In this document: positions 37,801 to 49,564 of the stretch, in pieces
Layout: every line of letters begins with the position of its first letter
Numbering within the stretch: the first letter of the stretch is position 1
Origin: Triticum aestivum
Lineage: Eukaryota > Streptophyta > Magnoliopsida > Poales > Poaceae
Assembly: GCF_018294505.1 (NCBI RefSeq)
Contig: NC_057802.1
Coordinates: 313,710,209 to 313,774,208, forward strand
Direction: 5' to 3'
DNA length: 64,000 nt
Program-made: the position numbers and the translations under genes
The notes under the pieces: model-generated
What the model was told of the DNA's origin: nothing
What the model saw: only the letters and a program-made list of their open reading frames with translations
Database searches by the model: none

Positions 37801-38477
37801 CAAAGCATAAAGGAGTATTTGAAAGGAGTTTTTCAAAGAAAGACCTCGGTGAAGCTGCTTACATATTGAGCATCAAGATCTATAGAGATAGATCAAGACG
37901 CTTGATAAGTTTTTTCAATGAGTACATACCTTGAAAAGATTTTGAAATAGTTCAAAATGGAACAGTCAAAGAAAGAGTTCTTGTCTGTGTTACAAGGTAT
38001 GAAGTTGAGTAAAGACTCAAAACCCGACCACGGCAGAAAAATAGAAAGAGAATGAAGAGTCATTGCCTATGCCTCAGTCATAGGTTCTATCAAGTATGCC
38101 ATGCTGAGTACCAGACCTATTGTGTACCTCACCATAAGTTTGGCAAGGGAGTACAATAGTGATCGAGGGGTAGATCACTGGACAGCGGTCAAAATTATCC
38201 TTAGCTGAATAAGGATATGTTTCTCGATTATGGAGGTGACAAAAGGTTCGTCGTAAAGAGTTACATCAATGCAGGCTTTGACACCGATCTGGATGACTCT
38301 AAGTCTCGATCTAGATACATATTGATAGTGGGAGCAATTAGCTAGAGTAGCTCCGTGCAGAGCATTGTTGACATAGAAATTTGCAAAATACATACGGATC
38401 TGAATATGGCAGACCCGTTGACTAAACTTCTCTCACAAGCAAAACATGATCACACCTTAGTACTCTTTGGGTGTTAA
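34806..38477 (+). pseudogene. Copia gag-pol polyprotein of element K, multiply disrupted
   Basis: Gag begins near 34806 and meets a TAG at 35001-35003. The zinc knuckle at about 35526-35564 has lost its last Cys (Tyr instead), and a TAA follows at 35574-35576. The protease motif is Asp-Thr-Ser at 35676-35684. The integrase zinc-binding region (about 36060-36190) and the Asp, Asp and Glu of the catalytic core are visible, but a TAA at 36389-36391 breaks the core. Reverse transcriptase motifs appear at 37104-37370 and 37468-37765 in different frames, with the catalytic box as Tyr-Val-Asn-Asp (37754-37765). The C-terminal RNase H end, with an ADPLTK motif, stops at 38475-38477. All functions (particle, processing, cDNA synthesis, insertion) are lost. 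Confidence 0.95.
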
Positions 38478-38478
38478 T

Positions 38479-38607
38479 CACATAGCGATGTGAACTAGAT
38501 TATTGACTCTAGTAAACCCTTTGGGTGTTGATCATATGACGATGTGAACTATGGGTGTTAATCACATGATGATGTGAACTATTGATGATAAATCACATGG
38601 CGATGTG
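38479..38607 (+). repeat. Four imperfect CACATNNNGATGTG palindromes in the K 3' untranslated region
   Basis: Copies start at 38479, 38533, 38563 and 38594, within repeated phrases such as GTTAATCACAT and GATGTGAACTA. They lie between the pol stop and the polypurine tract (38626-38641). Confidence 0.8.
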
Positions 38608-38641
38608 ATCTTGATTATTGACTCTAGTGCAAGTAGGAGAC

Positions 38642-40371
38642 TGAAGGAAATATGCCCTAGAGGCAATAATAAAGTTATTATTTATTTCCTTATTTCATGA
38701 TAAATTTTTATTATTCATGCTAGAATTGTATTAAACGGAAACATAATACTTGTCTGAATACATAGACAAACACAGTGTCACTAGTATGCCTCTACTTGAC
38801 TAGCTCGTTAATCGAAGATGGTTATGTTTCCTAGCCATAGACATGAGTTGTCATTTGATTAACGGGATCACATCATTAGGAGAATGATGTGATTGACTTG
38901 ACCCATTCTGTTAGCTTAGCACTTGATCGTTTAGTATTCTGCTATTGCTTTCTTCATGACTTATACATGTTCCTATGACTATGAGATTATGCAACTCCCG
39001 TTTATCGGAGGAACACTTTGTGTGCTACCAAACGTCACAACGTAACTGGGTGATTATAAAGGTGCTCTGCAGGTGTCTCCGAAGGTACTTGTTGGGTTGG
39101 CGTATTTCGAGATTAGGATTTGTCACTCCGATTGTCGCAGAGGTATCTCTGGGCCCACTCGGTAATGCACATCACTATAAGCCTTGCAAGCATTGTAACT
39201 AATGAGTTAGTTGCGGGATGATGTATTACAGAACGAGTAAAGAGACTTGCCGGTAACGAGATTGAACTAGGTATTGAGATACCGACGATCGAATCTCGGG
39301 CAAGTAACATAATGACAAAGGGAACAACGTATGTTGTTATGCGGTTTGACCGATAAAGATCTTCGTAGAGTATGTAGGAGCCAATATGAGCATCCAGGTT
39401 CCGCTATTGGTTATTGACTAGAGACGTGTCTCGGTCATGTCTACATAGTTCTCGAACCCGTAGGGTCCGCACGCTTAAAGTTCGATGAAGATTTGTATTA
39501 TGAGTTATGTGATTTGATGTACCGAAGGTAGTTCGGAGTCCCGGATGAGATCGGGGACAAGACGAGGAGTCTCAAAATGGCCGAGACGTAAAGATCGATA
39601 TATTGGACGACTATATTCGGACATCGGAAAGGTTCCGAGTGATTCGGGTATTTTCGGAGTACCGGTGAGTTACGGGAATTCACCGGGAGGAGTATTGGGC
39701 CTTATTGGGCCATACGAGAATTGAAGAGAGAGGCCAAAAGGAAGGAGGCGCGCGCCCCCCTTCTGGTCCGAATTGGACAAGGGGTGCAGCCCCTTTTTCC
39801 TTCTCCCTCTCCCCCTCTTTCCTTCTCTCCTACTCCGGAAAGGAAAGGGGAATCCTACTAGGACTTGGGAGTCCTAGTAGGACTCCCCACACTTGGCGCG
39901 CCCCCTCTAGGGCCGGCCTCTCCCTTGCTCCTTTATATACGGGGGCAGGGGGCACCCCAGAGACACACAAGTTGATCGATTGATCTATTCCAGCCGTGTG
40001 CGGTGCCCCCCTCCACCATATTCCACCTCGGTCATATCGTAGCGGTGCTTAGGCGAAGCCCTGCGTCGGTAGCAACATCATCACCGTCACCACGCCGTCG
40101 TGCTGACGGAACTGTCCCGTGAACCTCTACTGGATCGGAGTTCGTGGGACGTCATCGAGCTGAACGTGTGCTGAACTCGGAGGTGCGGTACGTTCGGTAC
40201 TTGGACCGGTCGGATCGTGAAGACGTACGACTACATCAACCGCGTTGTGCTAACGCTTCCGCTTTCGGTCTACGAGGGTACATGGACGGCACTCTCCCCT
40301 CTCGTTGCTATGCATCACCTTGATCCTCTGTGTGCGTAGGAATTTTTTTGAAATTACTACGTTCCCCAGCA
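38642..40371 (+). repeat. 3' LTR of element K (1730 bp)
   Basis: It matches the 5' LTR closely and ends GTTCCCCAGCA before the second TSD copy TCCCA. The polypurine tract just upstream reads GCAAGTAGGAGAC. Confidence 0.96.
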
Positions 40372-41520
40372 TCCCAAGCTTTGTCTAGGATCTCCTTGTA
40401 CATATTTGCCATAGAGTTGTGGTCTTTCTTCTTCTTGGCATACACATCCAAATCATCCTCATGCTCTTCTGGGGCATTGATCAACTTGGCCCACTCAGCA
40501 ACAGTTGATTGGTACCTTGTACCTTCAGACATCCACACTATTCTTTCATCTAGATAGAAATGAGCAGTGGAGTAAACCTACATAATGAGCTCATCATTTC
40601 ATTTTATGAGCTTCTGTCCAACAAACTTGTCAAATCCACAAGCTTTGAAGCTTTCATGCACTCCTGGGAAATAATCTTCATTCTCATCAATGAATGCCCA
40701 ATCAACCCACTTCATATCACAGACAATTGGCTTCTTGTCAAGCAGAATAGTCTCATAGAAATCTTGTTGTTCTTTGGTGTGGAACCTGTAGTCCACAACA
40801 GTCCTCCTCCTCACAACATAGGGATCGGACTGTCTCCACAATCTCAGTCCTGCATCCTTCCTGATGTGCATGTCCTCAGCCACTGGATGAGTGTCATTGT
40901 GTTCTGGAATCTTTGGTTTCAGTTTTCTCAGCACTTGGGCTTCATCATCTTCTTCTTCAACTTCAGGCACTGGGGCCTTGTTCTTCTCTTCAGCTGGTAT
41001 GTTCCTGGTGCTTCTCTTGGGCTTAGAAGTCTTTTGAGCCTGAGTAGTAGATTTGGGAGCAGTTTTGGGCTTTGATGGAGTAGCCCCTGACTTGATTGCA
41101 TCTCTCATAAGCTTCTGGGACTTGGGTGCTGGTGCAGCATCCTCTTCCTCTTCATCTTCTTCATCATTAGATTTTCTCATAGAGGGATATCCAAGCACCT
41201 TTGCAGTTGTTGCCCTTGCTTTCTTCCTCTTCTTCTGCCCTTCTTCAGCTGCCTCATCATCACTATGTTGTTCAATGGTGAACTTCATAGTTTCCTTTGT
41301 AGGAACTTTCCTAGGCTTGGACATTGGAATCCTTCTTGCAGGTGCTTTCTTGTTCAAGCCAGGTTTGGTTGCAGCAGCAGATCCATACTCCTTCTTCAGG
41401 ACTTTCTTCTTGGATCTCACTTCCTCCTCAATAGCCACATAGTCCTCATCCTCAGAATTTGAGATTTTCTTCTTCCTTGATCTGGTGGCTGCCTTGGGCA
41501 AATTTCTTGGAGTGCTCCTG

Positions 41521-44500
41521 TGTGACACCCCAAGACCGACGCTCCAGACGCCTTCCATGTTTTGCGTGTCAGTTGTGTTAATTTTTTTTGTTGCATTTGC
41601 ATCATGATCATCATTGTAGTGTGCATATTTGTTGTGTGCTTGTTATCTTTGTGTACTCCTTCTCCTCATCTTCTTTGTTGTTTCTTCTTGCCCTTTTCTT
41701 CTAAACCATCATCAAGTGCAACATCCCATCAAGCTTCTTCCTTTCAATTCTCATCCATTTATTGTAAGTGACATTTTCCTGTCCCTGTAAATGTTCACTT
41801 ATTTTCTGTTAATCTTAAACCATGCCTACACCCTCTCTGCCAAATTTCAGCTCTTTTGGACTTGATTTGGTTGGAATCAAAATTGCCTCAAGTTTGAATT
41901 TAATTCAAACTTGCGATAATTTTCTTTATCTAAAAATGGCCAAACCATTTTTATCAGATGGAGCATAATTCCAGGAGTCCAAGTATATCTCTACTTCATT
42001 CATATTCTTTCCCAAACCTCCTGGACGTTTTTCTTTAGGGACTGTTTATTTATTAAACAGAAAAATAAGTAAAAGGAGACTTACATTCTCCTTACCCGGG
42101 CCTCTCCTAGACCACTGCCCACCTCACTTACCTCTTTCAGCCCGACTAGCCCACCAGAACCGATCTCTTATGTTCTTCTTCTACCTCCTGTACGGCAGGA
42201 CATCCACGCACGCCACGTCGACCTCCCGAGTGATTTGATGGCCGGAGAGCCCCCTAGGCCCCTACATAACATGCCCCGGTGCCCTAGTCCTCGTCCTCCC
42301 TCCGTTCCGCCCCTCTCCTTCCCTTCCCGCCGCCAGGTGAGACCTCTCCACACCATAGCCGTCGCCATGGCCGAGAGGAGCCCGAGCTTTTCTCCGGCGC
42401 GATCCAGCCCGCAGCCACCGTCTTCTTCCTCGGCAGTGACACGAGCATCACCATCGTATTCCTCGCCTACGCACGCTTCCACAAGGACCCCGGGAGCTTC
42501 CTCCTCGATGTCTTCTTCCCTTGCTTCCTCTGCTTCATGGACCCGAAGCCCCGCCAAGTCCACCGCCTCGACCAGCGCATCTTCTCGCCGTCCCCAGGCA
42601 CCGCCGACCTCGTTCAACTCCATCAGCATCCCCTCGGTGAGCAGTCGCTCCTCCCAGCCCCACTTTGGTTCGAGTTTCGTCGCCGTAGCCATCGATCATG
42701 TGCCGTCTGAGCCGCTGTTGCTGTGCTATCGCCATGGCCGTTTGAAGTTGAGGCTTTGTTTTCCGCGCACCCGCACACCTTGCTGCCGCCCTTGCTGCAC
42801 TTGCACACCTCGCCAGTCGCTGCCTCTGTCCGCCCACACAGCCGCATGCCCGCCGCTTGCCCCGCTTCTCACCCCATACACGCCAAGCTGCTGCCGTCGC
42901 TCGCCGAGCCGTGCCGCGCCCGAGTCGAGCGAGGGCTCAAGCTCGAGTCGCTGCACGCGCGCATCCCGTAGCTATATCGTCACCTTTTTCCGCACCCCAC
43001 TGTCGGCCTGTGATCGTGATGATCGCCATCTTTCTCGTCGGTGTCGTCACCCAGTTCTTCTGCGATCCATGAAGAAGAAGGCTCCTGCCTTTGGATTATT
43101 CATAAACTCTGATCTCCCTGTTTAGCCACAAACAGAGCACCATCGCACTGGTAAGTGCCCAACGCACACACCAGAAGATCCTGGGATCGAATCCCGGATT
43201 CCCCATTTCTTTTTCTTCTGCGCCCCTGTTTTGCTCTGTGCTATTATTTCTTTTGCACACAGTCGCTTGGGCCCGATTCCATTCTAGGCCGCTGCACTCT
43301 AATGCTTCTGGCCCGTGTATTGTTTTCTGTCCCATGTGATTTAGCATTTATTCTTTTCCTGCATATTAACAAATGCCATCATTTTGCATTGCTAACAACT
43401 AAATAACCATGCATCTGTTTGCAGCATGTTATATATGGAAAATGCTTAGAATTTCATCTAGTTTCATAATATGCTACTTTCATCGATGTTAAAAATGTTT
43501 AACTTGCTGTTTGTTTAATTTTGCATAAATGCCGTGTTAAAATGATTTATTTCATAACTATTTAACCGTAGCTCCGAATTTAATAAACTTTACATGTAAA
43601 AGGGGTAGAAAAATGCCTAGTTTAACATGGCGTACTTTATTTTGCTGTTTAACAACATTAAAATTGTGTTTAGGGCAGAACAGTACCAATTCCAAAATAT
43701 GCATATGAGGATTTTCCGGAATTGTTATTTGTTGTTCCGGCCTCATTTAAACTTGCCTAAATAGTTAGTTTACTTATGCTTCACCTCTTGCCATGTTAAT
43801 CAACATTTAATATTGTTGGGTACATAAACGAGAGAGAACTAAATAATTGATGTGGTGTTTCGTCAATATGCAACTCGTTGCATATTGAGCTCCACTTAAC
43901 TTGTAGTTTTGTTTGTGCACTTTGCCATGCCATGCCTCATTAAATCGGACATGCATCATACTTGATTTTGCATCATGCCATGTGTATGTGGTGGTTGTTT
44001 ACTATGTTGTTTGTTTCTTTCCAGGTTGCTTCTCTCGTTAGCTTCGGTTTCATTCCGGAGTTGTGAGGATTCGTTCGACTACGTCCGTTTGTCTTCTTCA
44101 TGGATTCGTTCTTCTTCCTTGCGAGATCTCAGGCAAGATGATCATACCCTCGAAATCACTTCTATCTTTTCTTACTAGTTGTTCGCTCTATTGCTTTGCC
44201 GCGCTACCTACCACTTGTTATATCATGCCTCCCATATTGCCATGTCAAGCCTCTAATCCACCTTTCCTAGCAAACCGTTGTTTGGCTATGTTACCGCTTT
44301 GCTCAGCCCCTCTTATAGCGTTGCTAGTTGCAGGTGAAGATTAAGTTTGTTCCTTGTTGGAACATGGATATCATGAACTTTGTTGGGATATCACAATATC
44401 TCTTATCTTAATTAATGCATCTATATACTTGGCAAAGGGTGGAAGGCTCGGCCTTATGCCTGGTGTTTTGTTCCACTCTTGCCGCCCTAGTTTCTGTCAT

Positions 44501-45755
44501 ACCGGTGTTATGTTCCTTGATTTTGCGTTCCTTACGCGGTTGGGTGATTTATGGGACCCCCTTGACAGTTCGCTTTGAATAAAACTCCTCCAGCAAGGCC
44601 CAACCTTGGTTTTAACATTTGCCACCTAAGCCTTTTTCCCTTGGGTTCTGCAGACTCAAGGGTCATCGTTATTTTAAACCCCCAGGCCAGTGCTCCTCTG
44701 AGTGTTGGTCCAACCTGTCAGCTGCCGGTGGCCACCAGGGGCAACTCCGGGCTCGCCTACCGGAAGTTTGGACAATCCGGTGTGCCCTGAGAACGAGATA
44801 TGTGCAGCTCCTATCAGGATTTGTCGGCACATTCGGGCGGCTTTGCTGGTCTTGTTTTACCATTGTCGAAATGTTTTGTAAACCGGGATTCCGAGACTGA
44901 TCGGGTCTTCCCGGGAGATGGAATATCCTTCGTTGACCGTGAGAGCTTATAATGGGTTAGTTGGGACACCCCTGCAGGGTATAAACTTTCGAGAGCTGTG
45001 CCCGCGGTTATGTGGCAGATGGGAATTTGTTAATATCCGGTTGTAGAGAACTTGACACTTGACTTAATTAAAATACATCAACCGTGTGTGTAGCCGTGAT
45101 GGTCTCTTTTCGGCGGAGTCCGGGAAGTGAACACGGCTTTTGGGTTATGTTTGACGTAAGTAGGAGTTCAGGATCACTTCTTGATCATTACTAGTTGACG
45201 ACCGTTCCGTTGCTCCTCTTCTCGCTCTTGTTTGCGTATGTTAGCCACCATATATGCTTAGTGCTTGCTGCAGCTCCACCTCACTACCTTCTCCTACCCA
45301 TAAGCTTAAATAGTCTTGATCTCGCGGGTGTGAGATTGCTGAGTCCTCGTGACTCACAGATTCTACCAAAACAGTTGCAGGTGCCGACGATACCAGTGCA
45401 GGTGACGCAACCGAGCTCAAGTGGGAGTTCGACGAGGAACTTGGTCGTTATTATGTTTCGTTTCCTGATGATCAGTAGTGGAGCCCAGTTGGGACGATCG
45501 GGGATCTAGCATTTGGGGTTATCTTCTTTTCATTTGGATTTGACCGTAGTCGGTCTATGTGTGTATCTTGAATGATGTATGAATTTATTTTTGTATTGTG
45601 TGAAGTGGCGATTGTAAGCCAACTCTTTATCCCATTCTTGTTCATTACATGGGATTGTGTGAAGATGACCCTTCTTGCAAGAAAACCACAATGCGGTTAT
45701 GCCTCTAAGTCGTGCCTCGACACGTGGGAGATATAGCCGCATTGTGGGTGTTACA
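41521..45755 (+). repeat. 5' LTR of element F (4235 bp)
   Basis: It begins TGTGACACCCC and ends GTGGGTGTTACA. The TATA position reads TACATAA (42263-42269), where the 3' LTR has TATATAA. Ser/Pro-rich open frames on both strands at about 42168-43125 show no domain and look like by-products of GC-rich sequence. Confidence 0.95.
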
Positions 45756-48700
45756 AGTTGGTAATCAGGGCCATCCCCGACTTAGGAGCCCCCGGCTTGA
45801 TCGAATCGCTGACGTTGTTCGGTCTAGAAAAAAATGTTTTGAGTCTTAGGATTATATATATCGGAGAGTAGGATTCTTTTTACTCCTCAGTCCCTTCGTC
45901 GCTCTGGTGAGGCCTCCTGACATAGAAGTTTTGACTCTTCTCTCCTCAAATTTTACAAAAAAAAAATTAGGATCACGCGGGTATCTTGGAATCGTTCCGA
46001 TGGTTTTGTGACGAGAACATTGTTCTTGGTGCCTCGTGACATTTAGGGGTTGTGGCAGTGTCCCGGGGAGTTGAGCTCCGAGGTGTTGTCGTCACAATTT
46101 TATCGTTGCAGTTCTGGAATACCTGAGTTTCGCCGACATCGAAAATCTCTTTTATGCAGTTGTTGGTGAGATCACCTCGACGCCACCCAGTACTGGGGCG
46201 GGAGTTCGGGAGTATTGCCATAACTCATATAACGGATGCTTTTCAAAGGTTGAGGTAAATGATTTCTGAAGGTTTCTTGGTTATGTGTTGAAGGATGGAT
46301 ACAGCTGGATCTAGGTATTGTTAGTTTGGGTGAGATATATCGCGTCCCCTGTATCCCCAACACCAGATTGCATAACCAGAAAGTTTCGGTAGTTTATAAG
46401 TGGGAATTCAAGTATCTCGTAGGATATCTTTCCAACACACACATGATACGATATGGGATCTATCATATGTTTGTTTCTGGCTTATTTTGCAAGCCAATCC
46501 TTTGTTTTGTTTTAAGTTGTGGTATTCGAGTTGCTTCAATGTCAAGTGTTGATTCCATACCTTTTCCAAGTGGTGTTCTCATGTTTCTATGGGAGTGTTA
46601 ATCCTTCTTGGTCATCAAGAGTGTCATCCCAATTCTATTTCCAACCGGCGTGCTTCTCTTCAAGTGGATCCGATCATTTCAACATTCGCGAGATCAATTC
46701 TAAGTTTTGTCAACGGTGTTTGTTTCATCCGTCCCAAGTTGCCTTTGTTTTTCCCGCCCTCCCACCCTTTTTTCTTCAAACACTCAGATTTCTTAACCAA
46801 TTATCCTTTTTATTGATGGGAAGTCTCTCCATCCTTTTTTTCAATCAATGTTCTGATCCGATGATTTCCCATGAAGATACCAACGAAGCTTCAAGTTCAT
46901 CATCCTTCGTTGTTATTTCTTCTCCAGTGGATTCAATTCAAGCTTTCAGTGTTGATCGTATTCTTTTCCTCGTTTCAAATGCTTTCTCATGCCGGTGCAC
47001 CTCTTAATCATCCACCTCTTGCTATTCATGTTTATCTGGAGTGCTGAAGATATCCCAGAAGATTCGAGTTTCTATTCGTAATCCTTTCAAGCTATCTCGA
47101 GGTCTTACCTTATTCAGGCCATTTAATTCAACCGGCGCAAGCTATCTTTTAAATCGTTCAACAGTGTATCTTTGAGTGGGCCTAACCCACAGGTCTTTTC
47201 CAGGATCTTACCTGACTCTTCTAATTTTTCTGGAGTTATTCTCAAATTCATTTCAAAGTTTGACGTAAGAATGAATTATCATCAGTCAAATGTCTTTCTC
47301 CAAGATCTTTCAAATTCTTTTCATTGTTGGTTCAATCTTTATAATTTTCATCCCGGAGTATCTCAACAATTCATGGTGGTGTTTCTCATCGTCATTCTCA
47401 ACATTTGAAGACCGAAGAAGAGTTTCTCTTAAATCTTGCTCCATTCTCGTCAAGCTTCATGGTTATAGCTTGATGCCATCCTCTCATAATTGTTTTCGAT
47501 TGTGAGAATTCTTTTCACCCATCTGGAGCATTTCAGAGTTATTTTCATTTCTTGATCATCCAAAGGCCATCATTTCAGAAGATTTCTTCGTTCTAAGTTT
47601 TCAGCTTCGTTCTCCAATTATTCTAAATTGACGCCTCTTCGTTCATCTCCATATTCTCCCGGTGCATCATTCAAGTATCCTCTAGTCAGCTCGTGATCTA
47701 TTCGTTCTTATGTATCTAAATTCCCTCGAGTATTTTTGCGCGTTCTTTAATTCTTACGGTGTTTCGTCCTCTTTTCTTCAATTGTTTTCAATTCTCGCGG
47801 TGGTTCGTTCAAGATTTCTCTTCCTTCGTTATCATATCAATTTATTCGTTGTTTCAATCCTACCGGTGGTTCGATGAAGACCTTCCCAAGTTTGCGCTAT
47901 ATCTATCTTAATCCTTTCTACGAGAATAAGTAGTATGCCAAATCCGTTGGTTGTCATCAATCTAAATTGGTGAAGGATACGTGTAATGTAATTCTTATTC
48001 TTGTTTCCTCCAAGTGATTAATTCCTTCTTCCGGAGTTCGTTCATGATATCAAATTCTCGGTTCCAAGTTGTTCATCTTTTCTTTCCGGAGTTCCAAGTT
48101 TATCGATTATATCATTTCAAAGCTTCATCTAATCATTGCAAGGCTTCTCCCGGAGTTCTTTTGAACTTTCCCTTTCGTTTGATCATTCTTTTATTACCGG
48201 AGTTCTTCATGGAGGCTCTACATGGTGCTTCGTCAAGGATTCCTTTCATTCTTCAATTGTTCTTCAAGATTTCTCTCGAAGTTAAGATCCGTCAAGCTAT
48301 ACTCTAAAATAAACATGGTGCTCAACACATGTTTGTCTTGAGGAGTTCAAGCATTCTTCATCTCGCATTCCGAAGTGCAATTCTTTCTACCTTATCTTTT
48401 GAGGTGGTGCTATGTCATTCTGGATAATTTCCCTTCGGGTTCATGATTCACAAAGTTTTCAAGAGTGACATATTTAAACCCATCATATTTTTCTTCGTTC
48501 ATGGTATCTTTTCAACCCAACAATTTCTTTGTTGATGTTATCTTGGTATAGATTTCACCTATAGCTTTCCCTAAGGAATGTAGCTATTTGTGGTGTTTAT
48601 CAATGATCAAATTTTCTCCTTCTCATCTTGGTGAAGAAGTTTTCTTCTCCTTGTTGATCTCAATCCAATCAACTGTTTCCGTAGTGGCAGAATTTCGCCT

Positions 48701-49564
48701 CTATTTTGAGAAGTTTTCCATAAGCCCACTACAAGCTTATTCGTTTCGTTGGTGGTTTTTCCAACAACTCCGTTCTAACCTTCTTGGAAGGGTGCTTTCC
48801 ATGATCATTGGTGGCAGAAGTTGGCATTTTCTTCTCCATTCCTTTATTCCAATGATCTACCTTCTATTTTTTCTTCCGGAGGCATGGTGATGTTGCTCTC
48901 TTCACTCATCATCTCGAATTGTGAGGATCGTGTTCTTTTCTTACTAATCCATTTAACCAGAGTGTTGTGTCATCTCTTCAAGTTCTTTTCATCTTATCAA
49001 GTTTTCCTTCTTCTTTAGTCGGAGTGCTGCCCAAATTATATCAATCTTATTCCTTCTCTATCTAGTTTTAACCGGAGTCTCATCCAAGTGCTTTCATTTT
49101 GCCAAGTTCAATTCTATTCTTTTCATTTCCAACCGGAGCGTTATCGTAATTGATCCTTATCGTTCCTTGTACATCTCGTTTCAACCGGAGTGCTTGCATG
49201 TACTTCTCGTCCATTGTTCTCGTCATTCATAGCTTTGCAAACTCCAAGGTTCACATGGAGTTCCTTGTTTCTCTTTTCTACCGGTGTGCTTTCATATTCC
49301 TTTTGATCCGTTAAGCTCTTGTTTCATATTCTTTAACCTACAAAGGTTCTCGCAATGTTCCTTGTTCCTCTTTGATATCGGAGTGTTTTCAATCTCGTTC
49401 ATCTCCCTTGTATTCTCTCTTTTCGTTCGTTAAATCTCTCAAGGTTCGTGGTTTCACTCATTTGTCAAAGAAGCAACTTAGTTTACCTCTTCTCTTCCTC
49501 TTCCGCTTTTTTCCGGTGCCGTCCTTAGATCTCGGGACGAGATCCTCTTGTAGTGGTGGAGTGT
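45756..49564 (+). other. Non-coding interior of LARD F, with degenerate CCGG-AGTNCTT repeats
   Basis: The + strand is pyrimidine-rich with many TTC-type words. A motif like (A/T)CCGG(A/T)GT(G/T)CTT recurs, for example near 46640, 48030, 48085, 48150, 48197, 49019, 49069, 49131, 49185, 49280 and 49377. Runs of copies are spaced roughly 45-65 bp. Open frames are short and lack retrotransposon domains. In LARDs the interior is thought to act as packaged, structured RNA. It ends with a polypurine-like GTAGTGGTGGAGTG before the 3' LTR. Confidence 0.7.
45759..45773 (+). other. Primer-binding site of element F (variant)
   Basis: TTGGTAATCAGGGCC lies 3 bases past the 5' LTR. It resembles the initiator-tRNA site with an inserted A and a substitution. 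Confidence 0.65.

Larger units (their letters stand above)
31804..40371 (+). mobile_element. Element K: full-length Angela-type Copia retrotransposon
   Basis: The LTRs 31804-33540 and 38642-40371 flank an interior of 5.1 kb. The TSD TCCCA is at 31799-31803 and 40372-40376. Layout on the + strand: LTR, primer site, gag, protease, integrase, reverse transcriptase, RNase H, 3' repeats, polypurine tract, LTR; this is Copia order. The polyprotein is broken by several stops and frameshifts. LTR sequence and gag-pol match element C. It lies inside ORF3 of element E. Confidence 0.97.

Noticed and set aside
42168..43125. Long open frames (up to about 296 codons) in the F LTRs on both strands, also at 50190-51048
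   Set aside because: They overlap on both strands in GC-rich Ser/Pro/Arg-rich sequence, lack any domain, and the second LTR copy breaks the frame near 51030. LTR identity makes their presence in both copies uninformative.
43146..43203. Possible tRNA gene in the F LTR
   Set aside because: A T-arm-like stem is present but there is no matching 5' acceptor strand (GGGGAAT) and no convincing anticodon arm.
46326..49018. Phe/Ser-rich frames in the LARD interior as membrane proteins
   Set aside because: The Phe/Ser/Leu composition comes from the pyrimidine-rich strand (TTC, TCT, CTT codons); there are no conserved starts and the frames overlap freely.
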